A stretch of DNA of 33,990 nt from Streptomyces afghaniensis 772 (GTDB lineage Bacteria; Actinomycetota; Actinomycetes; Streptomycetales; Streptomycetaceae): positions 1 to 33,990 of the forward strand of contig KE354169.1 in the NCBI GenBank assembly GCA_000415505.1, in the 5' to 3' direction. Of the stretch, positions 1 through 7,013 are shown piece by piece. Made by a program: the position numbers and the translations under genes. Under the pieces are notes generated by a model. It was not told where the DNA came from and made no database searches. It worked only from the letters and a program-made list of their open reading frames with translations. Positions within the stretch are counted from its first letter, which is position 1; each line of letters starts with the position of its first letter.

Positions 1-109
1 GGGGACGTCGGCGAGCGTCCGCCGGGACCGGCAGGATCGTGACCATGGACTCGCCGAGCGCGACGACGTCCACGACTCGGGGGCGGTTGCAGGGTCCGGT
101 GGGGGTCAC
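1..109 (-). CDS. PfkB-family sugar kinase, 5' fragment, apparently frameshifted
   Basis: The minus strand from a GTG at 109 encodes a start ending in DVVALGESMVTILP, the usual N-terminus of PfkB/ribokinase-type kinases of the 2-keto-3-deoxygluconate kinase group. A Shine-Dalgarno-like GAGGAG lies about 10 nt upstream. After ILP the open frame reads VPADARRRP, but the +1 frame reads SRRTLADVP, close to the R-L-A-D-V-P expected at this point in these kinases. A 1-nt insertion or 2-nt deletion near positions 15-28 is therefore likely. Only about 36 codons are inside the window, so whether this is a pseudogene, a sequencing error or a divergent protein cannot be settled here. It is divergent from the D-amino-acid genes and may be co-regulated with them. 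Confidence 0.55.
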   Translation of the reverse strand, partial: MTPTGPCNRPRVVDVVALGESMVTILPVPADARRRP

Positions 110-151
110 GATGCTCGTAGCTCCTCGTCGGATCGGTGGGTGGCGGTTTCA

Positions 152-180
152 TTGACCGGCGGTGGCCGAGATGTTAGACA
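152..180 (+). promoter_or_regulatory. Candidate promoter for the D-amino-acid operon
   Basis: TTGACC at 152-157 and TAGACA at 175-180 are separated by 17 nt and point toward the gene starting at 243. The -35 is good; the -10 is imperfect at its last base. The predicted start near 187 places the inverted repeat at 206-222 inside the leader, as expected for a repressor site. Confidence 0.35.
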
Positions 181-205
181 GCGTTCAGCGACATACGCAA
201 TGAAG

Positions 206-222
206 GTTGCAGCTACTGCAAC
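206..222. promoter_or_regulatory. Perfect inverted repeat, likely operator
   Basis: GTTGCAG and CTGCAAC (206-212 and 216-222) form a perfect 7-bp inverted repeat with a 3-nt centre, just upstream of the AGGAGG ribosome binding site (233-238) of the gene at 243. The size and position suit a dimeric repressor, perhaps of IclR or GntR type, but no regulator gene lies in this part of the window. A small mRNA hairpin is the alternative. Confidence 0.45.
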
Positions 223-242
223 AGTGCTGATCAGGAGGCTCC

Positions 243-1520
243 ATGACAGCCGACAGCCCCGCCGAGTCCCTCGCCCGGCTCGCCGCCGAGCGCGTCGACC
301 ACCGCTTCAAGGGCCTCCCGCCGGACGCCGACGGGCTGACCGTGGGCGAGCTGGCCGCCCAGCGCCGGAACCTGTTCACGGGCGGCTTCGCCACGCCCGT
401 GCTCGCGCTGTCCGCCGAGCGCCTGGAGCACAACCTGAGGCTCATGGAGACCTACGCGGACCGGCACGGCCTGGCCTTCGCGCCGCACGGCAAGACCTCC
501 ATGGCGCCGCAGCTGTTCCAGCGGCAGATCGAGCACGGGGCGTGGGGCATCACGCTGGCGGTGCCGCACCAGGTGCGGGTGGCGCGCGCGTTCGGGACCC
601 GACGCGTCTTCCTGGCGAACGAGCTGGTCGACCCGGCGGCCCTGCGCTGGGTCTCCGCCGAGCTCGACGCCGACCCGGAGTTCCGCTTCGTCGCTTACGT
701 CGACTCGGTGCGCGGGGTGGAACTGATGGACGCCGCGCTGGGTGATGCCCGGCGCCCGCTGGACGTCGTCGTGGAACTGGCCGCCGGGGAGGGCGCCCGG
801 ACCGGTGTGCGGACGGAGGCGGAGTGCGCGGCGGTCGCGGACGCGGTGGCGGGCACCCGGTCCCTGCGGCTGGTCGGCGTCGCGGGCTACGAGGGCGAGG
901 TGCCGAAGGCCGACCCGGAGCGGGTGACGGCGTGGCTGCGGCGGCTCGTCGCGCTGGCCGCCGGCTTCGACGAGGCGGGGCGTTTCACGGACGTGGACGA
1001 GATCGTCGTCAGCGCGGGCGGCAGCGCCTGGTTCGACGCGGTCGCCGACGTCTTCGCGGAGATCCCCGAACTCTCCCGGCCGGTCCTGAAGTTGCTGCGC
1101 TCGGGCGCCTACGTCTCGCACGACGACGGCCACTACCGCAAGCTGACCCCGTTCAACCGGGTGCCCGAGGAGGGCGCCCTGGAGCCGGCGTTCCGGCTGT
1201 GGACGCAGGTGGTGTCACGGCCCTCGGCCGAGCAGGCCTTCGTCAACGCGGGCAAGCGGGACGCGGCCTACGACCTCGACCTGCCCTTCGCCCAGGTGAT
1301 CCGCCGGGACGGCGCCGAGCGCCCGGCCACCGGCGTGTCGGTGACGGCCCTGTCCGACCAGCACGCCTGGCTGAGCACCACGCCGGAGGCGGATCTGGAG
1401 GTGGGCGACTGGGTCGGTCTGGGGCTGTCCCATCCGTGCACGTCGTTCGACAAGTGGCCGCTGATCCCGGTCGCGGAGGCGGACGGCACGGTCGTCGACT
1501 ACGTCCGTACGTTCTTCTAG
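243..1520 (+). CDS. D-serine dehydratase-like / D-threonine aldolase-like PLP enzyme
   Basis: This 425-residue protein belongs to the fold-type III (alanine racemase N-terminal fold) PLP family that includes eukaryotic D-serine dehydratase and D-threonine aldolase. The PLP lysine is K84 in the segment PHGKTSM. Near the C-terminus the H-x-C pair (H397, C399) of LSHPCTSFDKW matches the zinc ligands of chicken D-serine dehydratase, which implies a metal-dependent dehydratase or deaminase rather than a racemase. The ATG at 243 has AGGAGG 5 nt upstream. The next gene starts 12 nt after its stop and is a D-aminoacylase homologue, so together they could release and then deaminate D-amino acids. The exact substrate is not readable. 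Cytoplasmic; no signal peptide. Confidence 0.85.
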   Translation: MTADSPAESLARLAAERVDHRFKGLPPDADGLTVGELAAQRRNLFTGGFATPVLALSAERLEHNLRLMETYADRHGLAFAPHGKTSMAPQLFQRQIEHGAWGITLAVPHQVRVARAFGTRRVFLANELVDPAALRWVSAELDADPEFRFVAYVDSVRGVELMDAALGDARRPLDVVVELAAGEGARTGVRTEAECAAVADAVAGTRSLRLVGVAGYEGEVPKADPERVTAWLRRLVALAAGFDEAGRFTDVDEIVVSAGGSAWFDAVADVFAEIPELSRPVLKLLRSGAYVSHDDGHYRKLTPFNRVPEEGALEPAFRLWTQVVSRPSAEQAFVNAGKRDAAYDLDLPFAQVIRRDGAERPATGVSVTALSDQHAWLSTTPEADLEVGDWVGLGLSHPCTSFDKWPLIPVAEADGTVVDYVRTFF

Positions 1521-1532
1521 GAGGCCGGCGCG

Positions 1533-3143
1533 ATGGAAGAACTCGTCATCCGGGACGCGGACGTCGTGGACGGCTCCGGCGGACCGTCCTACCGGGCCGA
1601 TGTCGTGGTCGACGGCGGCCGGATCGTGTCCATCGTCAAGGAGGCCGCCGCGGCCGGCTGCCAGCGGCCGAAGGCGCGCCGGGAACTGGACGCCGAGGGA
1701 CTCGTCCTCTCCCCCGGCTTCGTCGACATGCACGCCCACAGCGACCTGGCCCTGCTGCGCGACCCCGACCACAGCGCCAAGGCCGCGCAGGGCGTCACGC
1801 TGGAGGTCATCGGCCAGGACGGACTGTCGTACGCGCCGGTCGACGACCGCACGCTCGGCGAGGTGCGCCGGGCGATCGCCGGGTGGAACGGCTACGGCGA
1901 CGACATCGACTTCGACTGGCGGACGGTGGGCGAGTACCTCGACCGCCTCGACCGCGGCATCGCCGTCAACGCGGCCTACCTCGTCCCCCAGGGCACCGTC
2001 CGTGCGCTCGCCGTCGGCTGGGAGGACCGGGAGGCCACCCCGCGGGAGCTGGACCGGATGCGGCAGTTGGTCGCCGAGGGCATGGAGCAGGGCGCCGTCG
2101 GCATGTCGTCGGGGCTGACGTACACGCCCGGCATGTACGCCAAGGACGCCGAACTGACGGAGCTGTGCCGGGTGGTGGCGTCGTACGGCGGCTACTACTG
2201 CCCGCACCACCGCTCCTACGGCGCGGGTGCCCTGGAGGCGTACCGGGAGATGGTCGCGCTGACCCGGGAGGCGGGCTGCTCCCTGCATCTCGCCCACGCC
2301 ACCATGAACTTCGGCGTGAACAAGGGCCGGGCGCCCGAGCTGCTGGCCCTGCTGGACGAGGCGCTGGCGGCCGGGGCGGACATCAGCCTCGACACCTACC
2401 CCTACACCCCGGGCTGTACGACGCTGGCGGCCATGCTGCCGAGCTGGGCGAGCGAGGGCGGGCCCGAGCGGGTCATCGAGCGGCTGGCGGACGAGGAGAC
2501 GGCCGAGCGGATCCGCCACGACCTGGAGGTCACCGGCTCGGACGGCTGCCACGGCGTGCCCATCGAGTGGGACACCATCGAGATCTCGGGCGTGGGCGAC
2601 CCGGCCCTGGCCGATTACGTCGGCCGGACGGTGCAGGAGTCGGCCGACCGGCGGGGCGAGGCCCCCTGGGTGACCGCGCGCGGGCTGCTGCTGGCCGACC
2701 GGCTGGCGCCGACGATCCTGCAGCACGTCGGCCACGAGGAGAACGTCCGGGCGATCATGCGCCACCGCGTGCACACCGGCGGCTCGGACGGCATCCTCCA
2801 GGGCGCCAAACCGCACCCTCGCGCGTACGGCACGTTCCCGCACTACCTCGGGCACTACGTGCGGGAGTTGGGGGTGCTGTCGCTGGAGGAGTGCGTCGCG
2901 CACCTCACCTCGCGCCCGGCGGCCCGGCTCCGGCTGCCGGACCGGGGCCTGGTGCGCGAGGGGTACGTCGCCGACCTGGTGCTTTTCGACCCGGTGACGG
3001 TCGCGGCGGGGTCGAGCTTCGCCGAGCCGCGCGTGCTCCCGACGGGCATCCCGTACGTGCTGGTCGACGGGCGGTTCGTGATCGAGGACGGGCGCCGCAC
3101 GGACGCCCTGGCGGGCCGGGCGGTCCGCAGGACTCCCGCGTGA
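1533..3143 (+). CDS. N-acyl-D-amino-acid deacylase family amidohydrolase
   Basis: This 536-residue amidohydrolase has the metal-binding H67-x-H69 of GFVDMHAHSD, His pairs at 225-226 and 252/255, and D419 in TGGSDG. The late motif HPRAYGTFP and a small C-terminal beta domain are as in N-acyl-D-amino-acid deacylases. Unusually, the GNCG zinc-ligand motif of classical D-aminoacylases is replaced by GQDG, putting Asp at position 96 where the Alcaligenes enzyme has Cys. The active site and possibly the substrate may therefore differ. The ribosome binding site overlaps the stop of the upstream gene (TAGGAGG), so translation is probably coupled. The likely role is hydrolysis of N-acyl-D-amino acids or a related amide to feed the upstream PLP enzyme. 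Cytoplasmic. Confidence 0.8.
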   Translation: MEELVIRDADVVDGSGGPSYRADVVVDGGRIVSIVKEAAAAGCQRPKARRELDAEGLVLSPGFVDMHAHSDLALLRDPDHSAKAAQGVTLEVIGQDGLSYAPVDDRTLGEVRRAIAGWNGYGDDIDFDWRTVGEYLDRLDRGIAVNAAYLVPQGTVRALAVGWEDREATPRELDRMRQLVAEGMEQGAVGMSSGLTYTPGMYAKDAELTELCRVVASYGGYYCPHHRSYGAGALEAYREMVALTREAGCSLHLAHATMNFGVNKGRAPELLALLDEALAAGADISLDTYPYTPGCTTLAAMLPSWASEGGPERVIERLADEETAERIRHDLEVTGSDGCHGVPIEWDTIEISGVGDPALADYVGRTVQESADRRGEAPWVTARGLLLADRLAPTILQHVGHEENVRAIMRHRVHTGGSDGILQGAKPHPRAYGTFPHYLGHYVRELGVLSLEECVAHLTSRPAARLRLPDRGLVREGYVADLVLFDPVTVAAGSSFAEPRVLPTGIPYVLVDGRFVIEDGRRTDALAGRAVRRTPA

Positions 3144-3165
3144 CCGCCCGACCCGGGGACCTCCC

Positions 3166-4092
3166 TTACGGCTTGGGCAGGGTGCAGCCGCTCGCGCTCA
3201 GGTCGAGCTTGTTGTCGATGCCGAAGCAGGACGGGATCTGGTAGGTCTGCTGGGCGTAGTTGATGCCCTTGCGGACGGTCACGTTGCCGCTCTTGTCGAC
3301 CTCACAGGGGTTGTTCACCGTGCAGCGCTCGCCGTCCTCGTTGCCGGTGTTGTTGATGGCGACGACCTTGCCGGTGGCCTGGTCGACGACGGGCGAGCCG
3401 GACGTGCCGCCGATGGTGTTGCAGGCGGAGGTGTAACGGACCGAGTCCTTCCAGGTCCAGTCGCCCTCCTTCAGGCGGTACGCGAACCCGTCGATGTCGC
3501 AGCTGTAGATCCGCTTCCAGTAGCCGGAGGGGATGCTGATGGCGGTGCCGGCGACGGGGTGCGAGTCGTTCAGCGTCAGCGGGCTGATGCCGTAGGAGCT
3601 CTTGATCTGCGCGTAGCTGGTGGTGAGTTGGTAGAACGCGACGTCCGTGTCGGTCATCGTGGCGTACGCGAGCTTGGCGGCGCGCAGGGTCGCCACGCGC
3701 GAGCCGGAGGCGTTGAGCAGGCTGAAGGTGCGGCTGGAGGCCTTGTCGACCTGGACCTCGCCGGGGCCGGGGAAGCCGGACTCCAGGCAGTGGCCGTTGG
3801 TCATCACCAGCGCCGGGTCGCCGGCCTCGGAGTCCGGCATGCGGACGACGGAGCCGGAGCAGTTGCTGAGCGCGACCGTGCCGGCGAAGTTCACGCCCTT
3901 GGGCGCCGGGTTGGTGAGCCCGGACACGGTCTCCGCTGCGGACGTGACCACGTCCGAGACGGCGGACGTGACCGCGCCCGTGTCCGCGACCTTGCCGACG
4001 CCCGTGGGGGCGGCCTCGGCTGCGGTCGCGGGAGCCGCGCCGGCCCCGGCTATCGCCAGGGCGCAGAACGCGGCTGCGAGAGGTTTTCTCAT
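3166..4092 (-). CDS. Secreted trypsin-like serine protease
   Basis: This 308-residue protein has a short signal peptide (MRKPL, hydrophobic residues 4-20, A-x-A near residue 25), an Ala/Val-rich propeptide-like stretch (26-65) and a chymotrypsin-fold catalytic domain. The triad is H101 in MTNGHCL, D150 in DTDVAFY and S231 in GGTSGSPVV. Six or more cysteines suggest disulfides suited to an extracellular enzyme. An ATG at 4092, with GAGGGGA upstream, was preferred over in-frame starts further upstream because it begins the signal peptide. The gene is convergent with the deacylase gene, with only 22 nt between stops. Specificity is not evident; the sequence resembles small Streptomyces S1 proteases rather than the alpha-lytic type with a long propeptide. 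Confidence 0.85.
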   Translation of the reverse strand: MRKPLAAAFCALAIAGAGAAPATAAEAAPTGVGKVADTGAVTSAVSDVVTSAAETVSGLTNPAPKGVNFAGTVALSNCSGSVVRMPDSEAGDPALVMTNGHCLESGFPGPGEVQVDKASSRTFSLLNASGSRVATLRAAKLAYATMTDTDVAFYQLTTSYAQIKSSYGISPLTLNDSHPVAGTAISIPSGYWKRIYSCDIDGFAYRLKEGDWTWKDSVRYTSACNTIGGTSGSPVVDQATGKVVAINNTGNEDGERCTVNNPCEVDKSGNVTVRKGINYAQQTYQIPSCFGIDNKLDLSASGCTLPKP

Positions 4093-4115
4093 GGGGGGTC
4101 CCCTCTTGCGACGGA

Positions 4116-4140
4116 GGCGGCCGGAAATCTTCCGGCCGCC
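4116..4140 (-). terminator. Strong hairpin in the leader of the protease / after the MerR gene
   Basis: GGCGGCCGGAA and TTCCGGCCGCC form a perfect 11-bp stem with a 3-nt loop. It lies after the MerR gene on the same strand, so it may be that operon's terminator, but it also sits only 24 nt before the protease ATG. If the protease promoter is upstream (a CACAAT hexamer on the minus strand near 4160 is possible), the hairpin would be in its 5' leader. Confidence 0.6.
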
Positions 4141-4229
4141 CGCACTGTTGTCATGCGCATTGTGATCGTCGCAAGGCGGGTGGGGCAAGGAGTTGTTCCG
4201 CGCGGGGGACCTGCGCGTCCGGCCCGACC

Positions 4230-4652
4230 CTACTCAACGGCCTTGCAGGCCGGATTACTTGGGGTCCTGGGTACCGCCGGCACCTTTTCCGGGCTGCGGC
4301 GCAGGTCGGACAGCCGGTCGAGGAGCTGCTCGCGGACGGCGACGAGGCCATTGATGCGCTGCTGGAGAAGGGCGAGGCGGTGCTCGAAAACGTCGATCTT
4401 GGGAGTCGGGTCGGCGCAGGCATGGTCCCCGACCAGCTCGTCACGCAGGCAGTCGTCGAGGAGACGCAGGTCGTCCGTGGTCAGGCCGGCGGCCAGGAAC
4501 AGCCGGATGTTCTCGACGACGCGTACGGCGCTGTCCGGGTAGCTGCGGTAGCCGTTGGCGGAACGGTCGGGTCGCAGCAGGCCCTGTTCCTCGTAGTAGC
4601 GAAGCGCCCGGGTCGTGACACCGGTGACACGGGCGAGTTCCCCGATGCGCAT
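4230..4652 (-). CDS. MerR-family transcriptional regulator
   Basis: This 140-residue protein has an N-terminal winged-helix MerR DNA-binding domain (MRIGELARVTGVTTRALRYY, then the wing NGYRSYP), a middle helix and a C-terminal coiled coil (about residues 75-120) for dimerisation. Only two cysteines are present (ACAD and PACK), without the Cys spacing of metal or SoxR-type sensors, so a small-molecule or drug ligand is more likely. The ATG at 4652 follows GGAGGGAGG; an upstream in-frame start would run through the operator at 4693-4716. The gene lies 120 nt behind an MFS exporter on the same strand, and both promoters carry the same palindrome. This suggests autoregulation and control of the exporter. 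Confidence 0.85.
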   Translation of the reverse strand: MRIGELARVTGVTTRALRYYEEQGLLRPDRSANGYRSYPDSAVRVVENIRLFLAAGLTTDDLRLLDDCLRDELVGDHACADPTPKIDVFEHRLALLQQRINGLVAVREQLLDRLSDLRRSPEKVPAVPRTPSNPACKAVE

Positions 4653-4686
4653 CCTGCCTCCCTCCTTGATCCACGCGGTCAGGGGG

Positions 4687-4718
4687 AGCGTAGACCTTGC
4701 CGTCGACGTGAAGGTCAA
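4687..4718 (-). promoter_or_regulatory. MerR-type promoter with operator 1
   Basis: On the minus strand TTGACC (4718-4713) and TACGCT (4692-4687) are separated by 20 nt, the over-long spacing typical of MerR-activated promoters. The spacer and the end of the -35 are filled by an imperfect 24-bp palindrome at 4693-4716 with outer arms GACCTT and AAGGTC and a CGTCGACG core. The predicted start is about 28 nt before the MerR ATG. Confidence 0.7.
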
Positions 4719-4772
4719 TCCGGAGCGGTGAGCGGCGCCGACGCCTCGTCAGGGGAAGGAGATCGAACGGGT

Positions 4773-6044
4773 TCATGCCGAAGCTCCACTCGTCGCGTCG
4801 GAGCGCCGCGGGGCGTCCTGCCCGGTGTCGCCGATCGCTTCCCCTCGTCGGCTGCCGCGGTGTTCGGCACAGACGACGACCAGTGCCAGGACTGCGATCA
4901 GCCCGCCGACGAGAGGAAGCCGGCGCAGGTCCCCGCCGCCGGCGATGGCTTCTCCGCCCGCCCAGCCGCCCGCGGCGATGCCGAGGTTGAACGCGGAGCT
5001 CTGCACGGTCAGGGCCAGAGTCCGTGCCCGGCGCGAAGCCACGTTCAGCATGCGGGTGTTCACCGCCGGGATGACGGCGTAGTAGGCGGCGCCGAAGAGG
5101 AAGAGGAACAGTACGGCGAGCGGCTTGATGGTGACCGTCGCTCCCAGGAGCAGCAGGGAGCCTGCGAGCGCCGCCACGGCCAGGCACGCCGCCCGGGTCG
5201 CGGACCGGTCGGTGAGCTTGCCGCCGAGGAGGTTGCCGACCGTGCCGCCGATCCCGAAGAGCAGCAGCAGGATCGTCACGCCGGAAGGAGTGAAGCCCAC
5301 GGCGCTGGTGAGCAGGGGCGTGATGTAGGTGTATGCGGTGAATGCGGCGGCAGCGGTCAGCGTGGTGACCACGACGACTGCCTGGACGCGGCGTTCGGCG
5401 AGCACTCGGATCTCCGCCCTGCGGTTCGCCGCTGCGCCGGGCTCCTCGGCGGCAGGCGTCCCCTTGGCCAGGGTGAGTACCGGACCGGTGGCGGCGAGGG
5501 CGAGCAGGGCCACGGCGGCGAAGGGGGCCCGCCAGGAGAGCCACTGGCCCAGCGCCGTCCCGATCGGCAGGCCCACGAGCATGGCGAGGCTGAGCCCCAG
5601 GGACACCCGGGCCACCGCGGTGCCGCGCTTGTGGGCAGGCACCGCGTCGGCTGCGAGGCCGAAGAACAGCGGCATCAGGGCCGAGTGTGCGAGGGCAGCC
5701 GCGATCCTCCCCGTGGTCATGACGGCAAACGACGAGGTCAGCGCGGACAGGGCAGTGCCCAGCACGAACAGCGACAGCAGCACGCCCAGCAGTCGGCTGC
5801 GGCGCGCGGTCGTCGTGGTCAGAGCCAGTACCGGGCCTCCCACGACCACGGTCAGCGCGAACATGCTGACGAGCAGGCCGGCGGTGGACAACGAGACGTC
5901 GGCGGCCGCCGCGAGGTCCGGCAGTATTCCGGCGATCATGATCTCGCCGGTACCGAGCGTGAACGCGCACAAGGTCAGGATGGTCAGCGCCCACGCCGAT
6001 CCGCTGCGTGCGGGACGGCCGGCGTCGTGTTCCGAAACGTTCAT
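4773..6044 (-). CDS. MFS drug-type exporter (DHA1/AraJ-Cmx-like)
   Basis: This 423-residue integral membrane protein has about 12 hydrophobic segments and the cytoplasmic-loop signature of DHA1 major facilitator exporters (LTLCAFTLGTGEIMIAGILP in TM1, GRIAAALAHS in TM4). It resembles the chloramphenicol/arabinose-efflux subgroup. An ATG at 6044 was chosen over an in-frame GTG at 6065 because the GTG lies inside a palindromic operator and has no ribosome binding site, whereas GAGGG precedes the ATG by 7 nt. A MerR gene follows, and both have the same operator, so the protein is probably an inducible efflux pump. The exported compound is unknown. The basic C-terminal tail is low complexity. Confidence 0.85.
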   Translation of the reverse strand: MNVSEHDAGRPARSGSAWALTILTLCAFTLGTGEIMIAGILPDLAAAADVSLSTAGLLVSMFALTVVVGGPVLALTTTTARRSRLLGVLLSLFVLGTALSALTSSFAVMTTGRIAAALAHSALMPLFFGLAADAVPAHKRGTAVARVSLGLSLAMLVGLPIGTALGQWLSWRAPFAAVALLALAATGPVLTLAKGTPAAEEPGAAANRRAEIRVLAERRVQAVVVVTTLTAAAAFTAYTYITPLLTSAVGFTPSGVTILLLLFGIGGTVGNLLGGKLTDRSATRAACLAVAALAGSLLLLGATVTIKPLAVLFLFLFGAAYYAVIPAVNTRMLNVASRRARTLALTVQSSAFNLGIAAGGWAGGEAIAGGGDLRRLPLVGGLIAVLALVVVCAEHRGSRRGEAIGDTGQDAPRRSDATSGASA

Positions 6045-6056
6045 GGCGCCACCCTC

Positions 6057-6082
6057 GACGTTCACGTCGGCGTGAACGTCAA
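6057..6082 (-). promoter_or_regulatory. MerR-type operator 2 in front of the MFS gene
   Basis: A perfect 10-bp inverted repeat, GACGTTCACG and CGTGAACGTC, with centre TCGG, spans 6057-6080. It matches operator 1 at 19 of 24 positions. On the minus strand TTGACG (6082-6077) overlaps its edge exactly as in operator 1. The hexamer 20 nt downstream is GAGGGT, which is a poor -10 and doubles as a Shine-Dalgarno, so the transcription start is less certain here. Confidence 0.7.
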
Positions 6083-6146
6083 GCCGGCGGCTTCGGCGGA
6101 CAGGAGCGCAGGACCGAAGCCGTGGTGACAGGGCTGTGGAGACCGA

Positions 6147-6887
6147 CTACTTGGGTCCCTTCGTGCCGCCGGGGCCGTGTCCGGGCTTTCCGTCGGTTCG
6201 GCCGGGGGGCGTGGCGGTGACGGCGGGAGCGGAGGTCGTCGGGGTGCCGGCCGTGGGTGTGCCGGCCGAGGGACTCTGGGGGTCCGGCGCCGACTCGGAC
6301 GGGGTGGGGCTCGCCGCCGTGGTCGGGCTCACGGACGCCGGCCCGGACGGCTCGTCACCGTTCGCCGGCCGGCCGACGAGGGGGGTCCCGGTGGTCGGTG
6401 TCCGGTCGGCACCGGTCGAGGGAACGGTCGGCGACTCCCCCGCGGTCGGACCCGTGCGGCCACCGCCACCCTCACGCGTCCCGCCGGAGGGCGCGTCCGG
6501 GAAACCGAGACCGGCTATCAGCGCGGCCGCCGAGACGGCACCCACGGCTCCGGCGGCCACCGCCCAAGGGCGGGCACGCCACGGCCCCAGTACACGCCGG
6601 GAGTGGCGTCCCGCACCGGACCGGCCATGCCCCGGCACCGGCACCGGCACCGGCACCGGCACCGGCGGCAGCTCACGCGTGTCGCCCATGTCTCGCGTGT
6701 CGCCGGTGCCGCGCGCGGCGTCCTGGCCGTCCAGCGGGTCGTACACGTCCTGCCATCCGTGCGCCGCCGCCGGATCGGCGTACGCGTCGTAGGCCGGAGG
6801 CGGATCGGCCTGCGGCAGGTACACGTTCGGCGGCTCCTGGGGGGCACCGCTCGTCGCTCCGTCGGCGTACTCGGATGGCCTGGACAT
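6147..6887 (-). CDS. Proline/threonine-rich single-pass membrane protein
   Basis: I do not recognise this 246-residue protein. Its N-terminal 100 residues are Pro/Asp/Tyr rich (PPNVYLPQADPPPAYDAYADP), followed by a Pro-Val dipeptide run at residues 75-85, a basic stretch, one transmembrane helix at about 108-129, and a Gly/Pro/Thr/Ser-rich tail to the end. The positive-inside rule puts the basic N-terminal half in the cytoplasm and the disordered tail outside. The ATG at 6887 has no clear ribosome binding site but follows the hexamer TAGAAT by 8 nt, so the mRNA may be nearly leaderless. The gene is divergent from alaA. Low-complexity composition prevents a functional call. Confidence 0.7.
   Translation of the reverse strand: MSRPSEYADGATSGAPQEPPNVYLPQADPPPAYDAYADPAAAHGWQDVYDPLDGQDAARGTGDTRDMGDTRELPPVPVPVPVPVPGHGRSGAGRHSRRVLGPWRARPWAVAAGAVGAVSAAALIAGLGFPDAPSGGTREGGGGRTGPTAGESPTVPSTGADRTPTTGTPLVGRPANGDEPSGPASVSPTTAASPTPSESAPDPQSPSAGTPTAGTPTTSAPAVTATPPGRTDGKPGHGPGGTKGPK
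6632..6666. repeat. CCGGCA hexanucleotide tandem repeat inside a gene
   Basis: Five perfect CCGGCA units plus a partial sixth lie in the coding sequence of the Pro-rich membrane protein and encode the Pro-Val run. As the unit is 6 nt, length changes would keep the frame and only alter the number of PV pairs. Confidence 0.85.
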
Positions 6888-6895
6888 GGCGGCGC

Positions 6896-6901
6896 ATTCT
6901 A
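6896..6901 (-). promoter_or_regulatory. -10 hexamer TAGAAT, near-leaderless start
   Basis: TAGAAT on the minus strand ends 8 nt before the ATG at 6887. No Shine-Dalgarno is present, which fits a leaderless or nearly leaderless transcript. The -35 is weak (TGTCCC-like at about 6920-6925). Confidence 0.45.
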
Positions 6902-7000
6902 GGCACCGATGGTGCTGGTGGGACAGCGCGTGGCGATATCCACCCAAAGCGACGCGTCTCACGTGGCGGAAAACACGACCCGTGGCGCATTACCGCGCCG

Positions 7001-7006
7001 TAAGCT
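7001..7006 (+). promoter_or_regulatory. -10 hexamer TAAGCT, leaderless alaA start
   Basis: TAAGCT ends 7 nt before the ATG at 7014, and no Shine-Dalgarno precedes that ATG. Transcription would begin at or within one base of the start codon. The -35 region is poor. Confidence 0.45.
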
Positions 7007-7013
7007 CCCAGAC

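Noticed and set aside
824-3244. Long plus-strand open frame across the D-amino-acid genes
   Set aside because: Arg/Gly/Pro-rich translation without domains, overlapping two well-supported genes; a high-GC shadow frame.
6063-6065. GTG at 6065 as start of the MFS gene
   Set aside because: It lies inside the palindromic operator and lacks a ribosome binding site; the ATG at 6044 has GAGGG.
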